DNA from: Guadua angustifolia
Taxonomy: Eukaryota; Streptophyta; Magnoliopsida; Poales; Poaceae
Assembly: GCA_036346375.1 (NCBI GenBank)
Contig: CM070508.1
Span: 21,892,852 to 21,956,851, forward strand
Length of the DNA: 64,000 bases
Direction of reading: 5' to 3'
The position numbers and the translations under genes are program-made. Shown piece by piece: positions 23,101 through 34,596 of this stretch; the first letter of the stretch is position 1, and each line of letters starts with the position of its first letter. The notes under the pieces are model-generated. The model made no database searches. It saw only the letters and a list, made by a program, of their open reading frames with translations, and was not told the DNA's origin.

Positions 23101-26100
23101 CGGTATTAATTTGAAATTAAACATGAAAAATGATTTAGACCGGGGCGGATTGGTTGTATGGCGGGTGCGGGATGCACAAAATTTTTGGAATGTGATTGTC
23201 CGCCCTAGTCAATTAAGGACCGGTCGTGTGTTACCATGGGCCATGCTATACAGTACAACCACATGTCTATATGGGTACGACCTGGCTAAGTAATTTGCAT
23301 GTATCGTTATTTGACTTTGCCAGTGGGCTGTGCGGGTTTGTCGGGACGGCACTTGCAAGGCGCAAGAGGGGGCTTCTGGACTGGGCGGAGGTAGCCCTAC
23401 CAGCGGTGAAACCTTAGCGGGCGGAGTCGGTAGCGGTATATGCATTGTAAAGGCCTTGTCATGATCTCCCTGCCGGCATACCAAAGGAAGTGTGTCAATA
23501 GCTTGGCGCAAAGGGTTGATCATGTCGTGTGGGTAAAGTGTACCACTCGCAGAGTCTTAAAACTACTTGAGTAGTTGTGCTTACGGACAAGGGCAAGCGT
23601 GGAACGCTTTCACATAGTAGATTTTACGGTTTTGGTTTTAAATGGAAAAATGATGATTTGGTTTGAAATGAAAATGTGGTTGGGAATCATGAGCTGCTAG
23701 AGCTCCGGAAGTTTAGATTGGCGGCTAGAGCCAACAGTAGTTGGAACACGGAAAAAAATTGTTATACTTCAAAGTTATTTAATTATGTTATTTACATTTT
23801 GGTAAATCTTTGCTTTAAGAAATTATTACTTGTATTTCCTTTAAATTTCGCTTTATGCAAATGAGCCATGTTATGCCTTCCTTTGTTTAAGCCTTGCATT
23901 TAGTTAATTGCATTATGTTTCCAAGGCTTGCAGTATGTTGCATACTCACCCTCGCTTTTATTATGGGGTGCTTATTCCATAAAGCAGATGATGGGAGAAG
24001 GGTGAACAAAGAGCACTGTGATCCACCGTTCGACATTTGTCTTTGAGACTTTGAGGAAGAGGACGACTCGATCTTCTAGGAGCGCGCACGGTCGGTTGCT
24101 GTGGGCTAAGCGATTGGCTCTTTTTGTTCTGCATTTCATTGCTACTTTTACACTTGGTAGTAAGGCTTCATACTTGTAATAATGTGATGATGTTGTTACA
24201 CTCTTTTGCTTATCTTGTTATGAACTTTATGATATGTACGTGTTATCATCATTTGTATCTTTGTGTCGCTTAGTTGTTCTCGACTAGCGGTTGAAACACA
24301 GGAGGGTTCGGATTTGGTAATCTGAGTCCTTACACCAACCCGGCCCCACGCGCTAGCCTTCTCTTGCCCACTCACCGCCACTCGAGCCCGCCATCGGTCA
24401 CCAAGACTACTCCCTACTCCCTCGCACCGCTTGCTGGTCGCTCGATCTGCGCGCATGGTGTTGGCTCATTGCTCGTGGGCACTTTGCCCATGGGCCTCCT
24501 CGCCCACACCACGTGCGCGTGCCTAGGCCGTCGTGGGCCAAGCATCGCCGGGCCGTGCGCAGTACTGTGCGGTCCGAGTCAAAATTCCATTTTCGATTTT
24601 ACAGATTTCAGTTTATTAAAAATCTGAAAAATCAAATAAAAATCCAGAAAATTCCCAAAAATCCAAAAATAGCCCAAAAATACATATTCTTAACCAGTTC
24701 GAGCCGCTGAGTCCAAAAATGACCTCCGTTTCGCCATACTAAGTCCAAAAAATTCCAAAAGTGCCCCTAAACTCTGTTCCAGCCATTTTCCTCTCTGATT
24801 CTTTTCCGTTTTTCCTTCTTTAGTTGTTTTTGTTCGTTTATTTATTGGTTGTGTTTTCCCGCGCTAGATCCGACGTCGAAGCATCCCTCAGAGCGAAGCT
24901 CAGAGCCAGAGCAGTTCTTGGAGCCATGTTTGGAGCAAGCGTCGTTCGAGACCAGACACGACATCGACTACTTCCCTTGAGGAGAAACCTCGACCCCGTA
25001 AGGCAAGCCACACTCCTTGAACATGTTGATCCCATTATTCCGTATAATTATTGTATGTACGTAGTTATTGCATTTGTCTGTATATAGAGTAGAAATCTAA
25101 AAAGGAGCTAATTTGGAAAGACTTGATTAGTTAAACCCCCCTCTTGTTAAGACCATGTTGATTACGCCATATTCAATTGTTAACCCTAGGTTATCATTAA
25201 TAACCACCATAGGGTAGCTAAAATAATGATCATTACATTTTTGTTATTCAAAAACCCCTAGGTCTTCACTCGGGGTGCGCTTTTAAAAACCTACTACGGT
25301 TTGGGGGACAGTATTGGGCGGACCACAGGAGGTGGATGCTGGCCCAATCTCCAAACTGATGACAAGCCCAGTGTGGTGTGGAAAGGGTACAGGAGGTACC
25401 AGTGGTGCGGTGTGTGTCGGGTTGTGTTTTCGGCAATTAAGGATCAACCCCTGGACAAGGTAAATAACTCAGTCCTCTCTCAACCACAAGTTGGGTCGGT
25501 CAGTTATGTTGTCTTGATCCACGTAGCCCGGTATATTGTCTTTCCCCTTGGAATGCCTACAGGTGGATTCCCATTCTCTGTGGAGGAATGGATAGCGTTT
25601 TGGTTTGGGGTGGAACGGAATGGTGCGGCCATTCGGCGGTTTTCACAATAGTAGGTTTCCTCAGTCGGTCAGATCGTGCCGCCCGCCTTGGCCAGTGGGT
25701 CCTGAAGGCTGGGAATTTGCACCGCCTACTGGGTAGGAGCTAAAGAGGGGAAATTCAATGAAAGGTTATGTTAATCTCGGTCCGGCCGCATGCATAAAAG
25801 TTGCATGTTGTTCTCGAGTGGCATCAATGACCGTAGATATCTTGTGGGTAAAGTTGAGTAGCTCTACAGAGTGATCTAAATGGTATTCGAATACGCCGTA
25901 CTTCCGGTTAATGAAGCTGGGTTAATTTAGGGTGATTCCTGTAACTGAGCTCGAGTAGTTTTAATTATAACTTGTCGTAATCTAGATTTTGCTAATAACT
26001 CAGTGGTGGTGTTGTGATGATGATATTGATTGATGATTTTTGTACTATACTTAAACATAAGCTCATGCATCCACCAAATATTTAAACTAGTGCCAATTCC

Positions 26101-26474
26101 TTGAAACTCCGTGCATGTAATATTCAGAATTTCCGTGTGGTTTGTTGAGTACGGTTGTGTACTCACCCTTGCTCCTAATCCCCCTTTTAGATTTCAATGA
26201 AGCTGACAAATTCCAGAAGAACGTAGATGGCGATGATACTTGGTTTGTGAAGGCCTTGATCTATCTGCTCAAGCCTTTCCTGCGGGTGTTTTGGTAATGT
26301 ATCTGGTGCCAACCGCACCTTTTGTAAACTCTGGCCGTTAGGCCCTTAATTTATCTATAAAATATTCGCATTTGTTTTTATGTCTGGCAATGTACACTTG
26401 GTTACCTACAGCTAAATTCCTGGGTAGCTGTGAAGGTATTTATATGCACCCCCTGAAAAGGGCGGTCCATTACA
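20181..26474 (+). mobile_element. Solo LTR of a long-LTR gypsy family (outer), split by a second LTR
   Basis: It starts TGAAACACCCCAAAA and ends CCATTACA, and is flanked by the 5-bp duplication AACCT (20176-20180 and 26475-26479). Removing the inner insertion (21017-24334 plus one CCAAC) leaves about 2.97 kb with no gag or pol, so it is a solo LTR formed by recombination. The start and length fit the long-LTR chromovirus (Tekay/Del) type. The motif CTTGTGGGTAAAG near 25840 is shared with the inner LTR. ORFs within it are low-complexity and not genes. Confidence 0.8.
21017..24334 (+). mobile_element. Solo LTR nested inside the outer solo LTR
   Basis: It starts TGTAACATACCG, ends GAGTCCTTACA and is flanked by CCAAC (21012-21016 and 24335-24339). 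The length is 3318 bp. No primer site, polypurine tract or pol motif lies inside and the two ends are not repeats of each other, so it is one LTR. A stretch at about 22080-22350 is rich in degenerate GCCACGT-like units. The motif TGTGGGTAAAGTGTACCAC near 23528 relates it to the outer LTR and to the LTR at 49508. Confidence 0.85.
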
Positions 26475-26479
26475 AACCT

Positions 26480-27371
26480 TATGATCAGTAGTGAAATGGC
26501 AAGCAGTTGCAAATTAGAACCTCAATTGGCTTTAACTTTTTTTAATATTAGTGTATACTATATTATCACATGGACCGTAACCTAAAATTTTTGCCCTAAG
26601 GAAGTAAAAGGACTCTAGCGAGTCATATAACCAAGGTTGTCACGACACGGGTCGTAAGATCATACGATCCCATGGAGCCGGAATGACACGGATCGATATA
26701 TGGACAAGAATTTGATAGACTCATGATCTGGAGGTAGTATCATATAGAATCAGGTAGGATCATTACAATCGTGCTTAGGATTGGGTAGAATCATGACCCT
26801 AACAACAAACTATATCAGCATATAGTTTTTGGCATTACCTATTACTAATTTAAGTAATAATAGTTTAATTAGTTTGCTTTGTTTTGATCTTTACATGTTA
26901 TAAGGTAAAAAGTATTATTATTAACATATTGGACTTTTAAATGATTAATTTATAGAAGAAAATAGTTAAATAAGATTAAAAATAAGCTTAATTGAATGTA
27001 AAATGAATAAGTGTACCCAAATTTACAAAATTTAGTTCAAAAATTCAAAATATGTACTATAGACTTGCATATTTGAAAACATAATTTATTATTACGCAAA
27101 ATATATGTGCTTTTAAAATTTCGAAAGAATCGTGATTCTACGATCCGATTCCGTCAAATAAACCTAGGATCACGATACTACAACTTTGATCACAACTGTA
27201 GTATTTAATTTCGTACTCCCTCCAAAAGGAGACCAAGGAGCACGAGACCAAGAGCTAGAGCCTAAAGTCCTCATCCCCAAGCTAAAGCTACATCCATCCA
27301 CCCCAACAATCTCTTGGAAATTTAACATGGCCTAATGTTAATTTAATTCCATAATTACGTAATAAAAATAT
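26480..27371. other. AT-rich intergenic DNA with a possible MITE
   Basis: No gene is visible. Between about 26630 and 27200 the edges AAGGTTGTCACGAC and (reverse) AAAGTTGTAGTATCG are partly inverted copies, and motifs of the type ACGATCC recur at both ends, suggesting an old Mutator-like or similar MITE. The match is weak and no target duplication was fixed. Confidence 0.3.
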
Positions 27372-29857
27372 TGTACGGTCGAGGAGGCACTAGAGAGGGG
27401 GAGGCGCGATTAGGCGGTTTTAAAATTCTCTTTGACTAAAACCGAGTTTATGTGCGGAAGTGTAAATCAAATCGATTTTGCCAATTAAGGTCTAACTCAA
27501 CTAGTTAAGCTAAGTGCACCAACAAGGTTTGCAAGCCTAGGATGATAAGCAAGCAATTCAATTTTAGGAATGTAAATTACAAGAATATAAATAAGCAATA
27601 GAAAGCAAACCAAAATATGACACACAATTTTTTTTACCGTGGTGTTCGGAAACTTGCCAGTCTCCCCTAGTCTATGTTAAGGTAAGCCCAAACGAATTAG
27701 ATTGGCTACACCAATTAAGCCAAACACCTCGAGTCTACTAGTAGTAGCTCTTTCCCTCTCGGGTAGGTGAGCTCTAACTTTTGCAACACAACGGACCTTC
27801 TCACAAACTTCTTGAGAAAATCACCAGACCACAACACCTCCACGCCATCTAGGTATCGGCAAACACCAAGAGTAATAAGCTAAGTCTCTTGCTTGACCCT
27901 CACCAAGTACAACACATACATAAGTGGATAGTCAATCCACCTCTAGAAGTAAAATTTGCAACTAGAGACATTTCTTCTTGCTTATAAGGTACAACACATG
28001 CACAATTGAGAGGAAAAACTCACACTAGCTCAAAAGAATCAAATGAAATGCTAAAACATCTCACACACAAGAAAATCTAGCTCAAATGACCATCAAATCT
28101 ATCAAGGATTACTCTATAAACTCTCGAAGCTTTGCTCTCAAATATATGCCTCAAAAGAGTGTAAGAGCTGCTACAAAAACCTACATATTCAGCCTCTTTT
28201 TTACCCCCTCAAAAAATCTAGCTGTTTGGCACAAAATCATTTGAAAAATGCAAATTTAGAAATTCCTAATTACCCAATTTGGACAATCTCAATGGTCACA
28301 AATCCATATGGCATCCAGCTATTGTAGAGGGAAAATTCGGACATTTTGAATTCACCAATGCAGACATTTCGAATTTTCAAAATTTGGACATTCCGAATCC
28401 TATAATTCAAATCGGCTCTAAAACACATATTCTGCCAAAATATTCTAAAATCAAATTTGGACATTCCTAACACCAAATTCAGACGAATTCACATCACAAT
28501 CTAAAAGGGATCATAACTTTTTTTACTCTAAAGTCCGATCTAAGTGATCTTGGAATCTATGAAAAGTTTATCTAGAGGGCTACAACTTCCATCTATTTTC
28601 AAGATCTAAGAAATCATAAACATTTTCATAGAACACTAAAACTCCAATGTAGCCACATAAGTCTAAAATCTAATTTCTCGAAATCTCTAGCATAGACTTG
28701 ATTAAGAGCGTGACTATACAAACTAGCAAGAGTCTAAAAATAATCAACGCATAAACTTCACTAATTTGCAAAACATATTTACAAACTTTAGTCACATGCT
28801 ACAAATAGTAAGTGCATGAGCTTCAACTATTTGCAAAATACATTCACAAATAATAGCATCATGCAATAGAGAGCTAAAGCAAGCGGGATTGAGGTATCAA
28901 CACATGATAAAACTCAAACTATTTGATAAAACTCCTAGTTATACTTTTGTCTTGCGCATCCACTTAGAGCTTTTACTTAATAATGACCATCTTTTCTTCA
29001 ATTCCGGGTACTTGTCTTGTTCATTAACACTTGATAAACTACTTTTGACGAGGATTAAAAGTCTATTTTTCCATATGGGCTCTCATTTCCTAGTTAATCT
29101 GTTACTTGACATTAGAAATAGGCTTGCTATGCTTTGGCCCATAATGCATCTGGTAAAAGCCCATCTCTATTCCGAACGATCAGGTCTCTGACTAGTTTAG
29201 TCAAAGATGATCAAATCCCAGCTTCACACTGGTCGTCCCCGACCAGTGACAGGGCCATCTAGACTAGCAAATTGGTCGGGAGCAAGTGGTTCTTCCCGCA
29301 CAGCTCTGCATGTGAACAGTCATATGATAGAAACACATAACTATCCGAAAGTTATCACAAGAAAAGGCATCCTCTGGCGAGAATACACCCGTTAAGCGTC
29401 TCTTGGTTATAAGGCACCCTTTCGAAACTCAACTACAGCCCCTTTATCAAGGATAAATTGGAGGACGATCGCACAATTAAGGATCATCTAGCATCAGACA
29501 ATCACAATCCCGCACGCTTTGTAATAGTATAGATTATCTTGTAATCTAATTTTTCTATCACAGCCGCTTGGCTAATAAAGAAGCAATCCTGTAATTCCAT
29601 TGTGTCCATTAAATATTTAGGGGCCAACACATAATAAAATTTACGTAAGATCGGTTAAAGGACCCAAGGTCTTGAACATCGACAACCTTCACTTCGAGAT
29701 CTTATTTATATGCTTATCAACACATTATCCAAAATCTTCATCGTCATTGGACTTAAACTATTTCACCAACTCATGGAAAATATCAGTCCATGACATCCGG
29801 TTACTACTAATTACTAAGCACACCATTAATACATAATGGAGGGGCCTAGACCCTTCA
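27372..29857 (-). mobile_element. Old SIRE-like LTR
   Basis: The left end TGTACGGTCGAGGAGG followed by a CTAGAGAGGGGG block matches in layout the LTR start at 61230, and the right end GGCCTAGACCCTTCA is followed by ATCTCCCTCTTTGG, the reverse of a polypurine tract. Thus this is a minus-strand 3' LTR of the same broad type as 61230-62791, but much more diverged. It holds decayed copies of the palindrome motif at 28330-28470. A perfect 9-bp hairpin CACTGGTCG-TCCC-CGACCAGTG lies at 29227-29248. Confidence 0.6.
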
Positions 29858-30584
29858 ATCTCCCTCTTTGGTGATTTATGCCAACCCAATTGCAAATAAT
29901 TAAATTTAAATCAATATAAGAATATTACAACTACGAAAGATTTATATACTCAAAGGATTTAAAATCCTTGGTATATGTAGAAAAAAACAAATGAATCGAT
30001 GTTAATGAAACCATCAAACATAGAGTAAACTCCCCCTAAACGTATGCATACGTATATATGAATTGAAAACAATATGCATATATTCAAGTCAAAACTTTTG
30101 TGGAGTTCACCCTATATTTTGAATCCAATGAATGCAATAGGATAAAATAATATGACATTGAATGCATACGTTCAACATTTCTATTTTTCCATCCAAGTGA
30201 ACTAATCAATATCATACTCAACAAAGGAGTTAATATCACATTAGATTTAACAATGTAATGGTGCTTGAACTTACAATATTCCCCTTTTTGGTGGTTGATG
30301 ACAAATCCATTATCAATAACCACATTTGGATATAAATCAATACTTAGTAGGAATTTAAGCTATTGTACAATATACTTGCATATTACTAAGCAATTCAAGC
30401 ATTATGCAAATGAGAATGACATGCTTATGAACATGATGTGTGTGTTAGGTTCTAGGTATGAAAGAGATGCTCATCCTCAAGATATGCACAAATCACCCAA
30501 ATGTGGAAATTTTATCAAAGTTGACAAAAGTTCTCCCCTTTTGGCATTAATCACCAAAAATGCAAAAGAAGGCTAAGCCAAAAT
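29858..30584 (-). other. Internal remnant next to the old SIRE-like LTR
   Basis: This AT-rich stretch carries CTCCCCCTAAACG (30032) and TTCTCCCCTTTTGGCATTAATCACC (in two parts near 30530), which parallel the young copy at 62888 and 63214. No reading frame survives. Element B is inserted at its right end. Confidence 0.5.
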
Positions 30585-30589
30585 GGAGT

Positions 30590-31643
30590 TGTCGGTGTTT
30601 CGTATAACCGGCAAGTAAATTTGTAGGTGCAGGGGTCGCGCGTCCCCTCTCCTTGAATGGTTAAACTAAGGAAATCCCAGAAGTATATTGGTTCGGGTCG
30701 AATATCCCTACGTCCAGTTCGTGGTGGTGATGATTATTGCTCTCGGTGTAGCGGACTACAAAGGATTACATGCGAGAGCTAAGGACAGGCCCTTAGCGCT
30801 CGTCCGAGTGGAGGAACTCGGGAGGGTGTTCCTGAGTCGGAGGGCTTGAACTGATTTACACGAGCGGGGGTGGATCGGTTGATGTCTGCCCCTCTCCTTG
30901 GGGGCCCTGCCTCCCCTTATATACGTGGAGAGGGCAGGTTACACGGGAGTTTTGAAAAAAAAGGTAGGGGTACGCTACGCCCGGGCGTCCCGGTCTTCGG
31001 TCTTTGGTGGTTTGACAGATCCCTGCTCATCCCATGCTGGGGTCAGTAGACACAACGGACTGCGCTTCATTGGGAAGGCGCGCACCTGTCCTCCGTGTGC
31101 TTGTCAGACGGCGTGACGGGACGGGTGCTTTATTTTGGCGGCCCCTTGGCCACCTAGGGAAGGGGCCACCCGTTATAGTGCGACTGTCACGTTCGACGGG
31201 CAGATGACCAGCTCGTTGTCGATCGTCGGCGTGATGGAGGGCGCGGGGTTCAAGCTTGTTGAAGTCTCGGCCCGAGCAGTCGTAACTTCTTGAAGCCGGA
31301 CCCGAGTTCACTTCGAACTGCTGGGCGCCGGACAGGTTGGTCGGGCCGACAGTGGCGCCTAACCTGAGGCTAGGTCAGAGTCATCTGGGTGAGCTCGATC
31401 GGGGCCGGGGATCCTTCGAGATTCCTGGGCCGAAGAGCTGGGCCCAAGATGGCCTATTTGGCATTTCAGCCACTTTTGAGCGACGATCCCATCTGTGAGA
31501 GATGGAGATTTTGGTAATACTCTCTCCGGCACTGTGGATCGCTGCCGGCCTTGCTGCCATCGTGTTCGAATGACTAAGAGAAATACGATCTTGAAATAGA
31601 TGTATACTTTGCTGTGGGGTAACCCTGGTATGAGTATTCGTCA
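30590..31643 (-). repeat. 3' LTR of element B
   Basis: On the plus strand it starts TGTCGGTGTTTCG and ends GAGTATTCGTCA (1054 bp). It is closely similar to the other LTR; most differences seen are transitions. A minus-strand TATA box (GTATATAAGG) lies near 30916-30925. Confidence 0.92.
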
Positions 31644-31657
31644 GTAGCCCCCAGGGC
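31644..31657 (-). other. Polypurine tract of element B
   Basis: The minus strand reads GGCCCTGGGGGCTAC directly before the 3' LTR start, the place and composition expected for the plus-strand primer. Confidence 0.6.
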
Positions 31658-33540
31658 CATCCTGAAACGCGTGCGTTCCCGGATGGACCCTTCGTCCTCG
31701 GTGGCGCGGTCTCCCTCAACTGGCGTGACGACGCCTCGACTCATCTTTGGAGTTCATCCTTGGAGATGAGGGGAGGCCCTCCTTGTGGAACTTTGGGGTG
31801 ACTGTTCTGGTTGGCCGAGTCCGTCCGACCCAGTCGTCCGGTCTTGACTAGGTGCGCGTGAGCGCACCCGGTGGGTGTAGCCCCCGTGCCCCCGAGTGGG
31901 TCGAAGAGCTGGTCGGGGGGTTACTTTGGTCGGTGAACATCCGTCTGGGCGAACTCTGTGGTCCTGGTTGGACCCGAGCCCCCGAGCAGACCGCCTGTGG
32001 AGTCCGACCGACTTGGTCGACTTTGTTTTGTTGGGGTGTGAGCGCTCTGGGTGGAGTGTAACCCGAGCCCCGAGCAGGTTGGAAATCTGGTCGGGGGGTT
32101 ACCTTTGCCAGGTGAGCCCGACCGACTTTGGTCGGTGCGGATACCCGTGTGCCTCGTGCAAGGTTTTGGTTCCTGAATGCTCATATTTCGTCGTAGCTGG
32201 ACGCGGTCATGGTCGGCAGGGATGTCCAGATGCCTTCGCGAGAGGTTCTGGTTCCCGGATGCTTGTTTTTCGTCGTAGCTGGATGCGTTAGTAGGGCTGG
32301 TTTAACGCCACAGCTAGGCGAAGGGTGTTCGTCCTGAGTCCTCGTCGGGCGAGGCTATCTGCTGGAGGAGAGGCCGCTGTCGGTCCCACGTGTACGCCCC
32401 GCCCGCAGGTGTGGGACCTGGAGGGGGTGAGCTAACGCGTGCTCACCATACGTCGGCCGAACACCGTGCTCGTGGAGCTACAAACGGGTTATCCGAGTGG
32501 GCCCTAGAGATCGCGCGATCTCCGAGCGGACAATCCCTACGTCGGGTGTCCGACCCGCTGGGGGCGACCCATAAAAAATCTTTCTTTACTCGATCCGTAT
32601 CGGACCCCGAGCCGTTCGTAACTCGGGGCGCAGCTGGCTGCTACCCTTCGAGGGGCTCCGCGGGAGAGTGTGAAGTATGGTCTCGGACACGAGTCAAGGC
32701 GATTGGGTCATCCGCCAACCCAACTAGAGACCCGCCGAGGGTTCGCTTTGGACTCGCTCCTCACTCGTTTTGCCTGTTGGGGGCGGCTAGGGATCTACTT
32801 GGTGGGTCTGGCCTTTGAAACCCGCAGCCAGGTCTTGATCGTGAGGCATTCAAGCCCTCTCGCCTCCTCGAGGCCGCTACGGCCCGGTGGGCTTTTCATA
32901 CCTGCTTCGGCTTAGTCTGAGCCGGTCCGAAAGCGGAGATCGAGAGGTCGCAGGGCGTCCCGCCCGGGGCGATGCCCTGGCGCCTTCTGCTAGTATTTAA
33001 TGCACGTGCGTAAATTAAACGCGAAGCGAAATGATTGGGAGCGATACGTCTTACCGGTCACGCGGTGTGGCGCTCCGACGGGACAGGCGACGCTTCAACC
33101 AAGGCGACGAGCGATCGATCGATGCTTGTCCGGCTGGCGCGTGCTTCGGCAGGTGCCTGCAGATTTGATGTGGCGAGTGCTTGGGTCGAGAGGGTTACTG
33201 TTTTCATCCCGCATGTCGGAGATATTGTGGCTGTTGGGCCCCTTGCTCAACCCTCCGGCGGGGAGGTCGGGTTAACGGGCCTCCAGCCACTTCGGCGCCT
33301 CCGCGGCCTGCCCAAGCCTTTCTTTGCTACGTCGGTGCAATCAGCCTGGCCCGGAGCCGAAATCGAAGAGCCGCGCCACGTCTCCCTGGCCGAAGCAGCG
33401 TCCTCTTGCCCCAACAGTCACGTCGCATTTTAATGCGAGGTGGGAGGCGTGGACAGGACATGTCTAGTCGCACGGGACGTGGAGTTAATGCGCGTGCGGC
33501 GCGCCGCCCGGGATGACTTCCGCTTCGACCGCTCCGCCCC
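31658..33540. repeat. GC-rich spacer with degenerate tandem repeats
   Basis: Between the polypurine tract and the antisense gene there is no pol coding. Repeated blocks include CCCGAGCCCCGAGCAGGTTG-type units with GGTCGGGGGGTTAC (about 31890-32130, two to three copies) and a unit ending TTTCGTCGTAGCTGGA twice (about 32187-32202 and 32267-32282, period about 80). From about 32380 to 33540 the DNA is GC-rich without an assignable frame; it would be the upstream region of the antisense gene. Confidence 0.6.
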
Positions 33541-33545
33541 GCCCC

Positions 33546-33553
33546 TATAAATA
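33546..33553 (+). promoter_or_regulatory. TATA box of the antisense gene in element B
   Basis: TATAAATA sits in a GC-rich context (GCCCCTATAAATATGG), about 100 bases before the ATG at 33652, on the strand opposite to pol. A pyrimidine-rich leader (ACCACCCTCTTCGTCTTCC) follows at a spacing that fits a start site. Confidence 0.65.
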
Positions 33554-33651
33554 TGGTGGGGGGTGACCACGCATACCACCCTCTTCGTCTTCCTGCCTCG
33601 GCTTTGCCCTTCTGCGAGAAAAAGAGGGAGAGGGCCGAAACTCAACTGTCG

Positions 33652-34313
33652 ATGGCGAGCGGAGACGACGGTTGGAGGGCCGGCAAGCGGGAGTCGGCGG
33701 CGGACCCCCCGGGGTCGGAGCCCAAGAGGTCACGCTCCGCTGCCGGGTCCTCCATGCGCACGAGGAGAGGAGGGCTCACATTGCCTTCGTCGATCTTCCA
33801 CATCCGGAATCCTCTTCCGGAGTGAGTTTCTTTGCTTGATTTCGCGATGGTTTTGGATTTTTTGTTGCTGATGTCGAACCGCCTGTTGCTTCTCTTAGCG
33901 CCGCCAGTTCGGGTTCTCGCGAACCGCCTGCCGCGCCCGCGTCGGCCACTTTGGCGAGGGAGGTGGACACCACCATCTCCATGACGAGGGCGCGGGCAGC
34001 CGGTATGACGGCCGCGCTGGCACGGCTGGAAGCTTCCCTGGCAGCTCAGGCCACAGCGGTCGCCGCTCGGGAGGCGGAGGTGCTGGCCCAGCGGACTCGG
34101 GCCCAGGCCGTCGAGGAGGAGCTGGCGAGGGTGCGCGAGGAGGTGGCGGCGCGGCAGACTCGGGTTGACGCCCTCGAGGAGGAGCTTGCCAAGACGTGCG
34201 AAGAGGCGTCGTCGCAGCGGGCCCGGGTCGAGGCCGTCGTGGACAACCTCGGCTCGATGTACGAGGAGCGTTTGGCCTCGCTCAAGAGCCTCCTGTCCAC
34301 GCCTCGCCCATGA
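33652..34313 (+). CDS. Antisense ORF of element B, spliced, coiled-coil protein (194 aa as read)
   Basis: Exon 1 is 33652-33821 and exon 2 is 33899-34313; the 77-bp intron has donor GA|GTGAGT and acceptor TCTTAG, and the two exons join in frame. The N-terminal part is basic and Ser-rich, with KRESAADPPG and a likely nuclear signal around EPKRSRS. The second exon is Ala-, Arg- and Glu-rich with heptad-like spacing (for example VEEELARVREEVAARQ), predicting a coiled coil. The function is unknown; antisense ORFs at this place are reported for Tat elements such as Grande. The TGA at 34311 may be a break: the same frame stays open from 34314 to 34565, and another frame then runs to a TGA at about 34676-34678 with an acidic tail (SSDSSNDD). 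So this copy is probably truncated. Confidence 0.65.
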
Positions 34314-34596
34314 CCGAGAGCATGGGCGGGGAGCACTGGGCCTCTGGGGGTGAGGTTGCAGGAGCCATTGGAGCCTACCCCGTCGGGGTACGCCTTCCGT
34401 CTCACCCAGGCGGCCGACGCTGCCAACCTGCCTCACGCCTTGCGCGAGCGCTCCGTTCGCGAGGGGCGGTCGGCCTCTGTCGCCTGGCGAGTATGCGTCT
34501 GGCTTCTGCGCACCGCGACGCCTCCTTCGACCCGATCGCGGCCGTCGCCAGATCGAAGGGGACGCTGACCAAGTACGGGCCAGGGTGCGGCCGGCG

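Noticed and set aside
21017..24334. Complete short non-autonomous retrotransposon
   Set aside because: No repeated LTR ends, primer site or polypurine tract inside, so a single LTR is the simpler reading.
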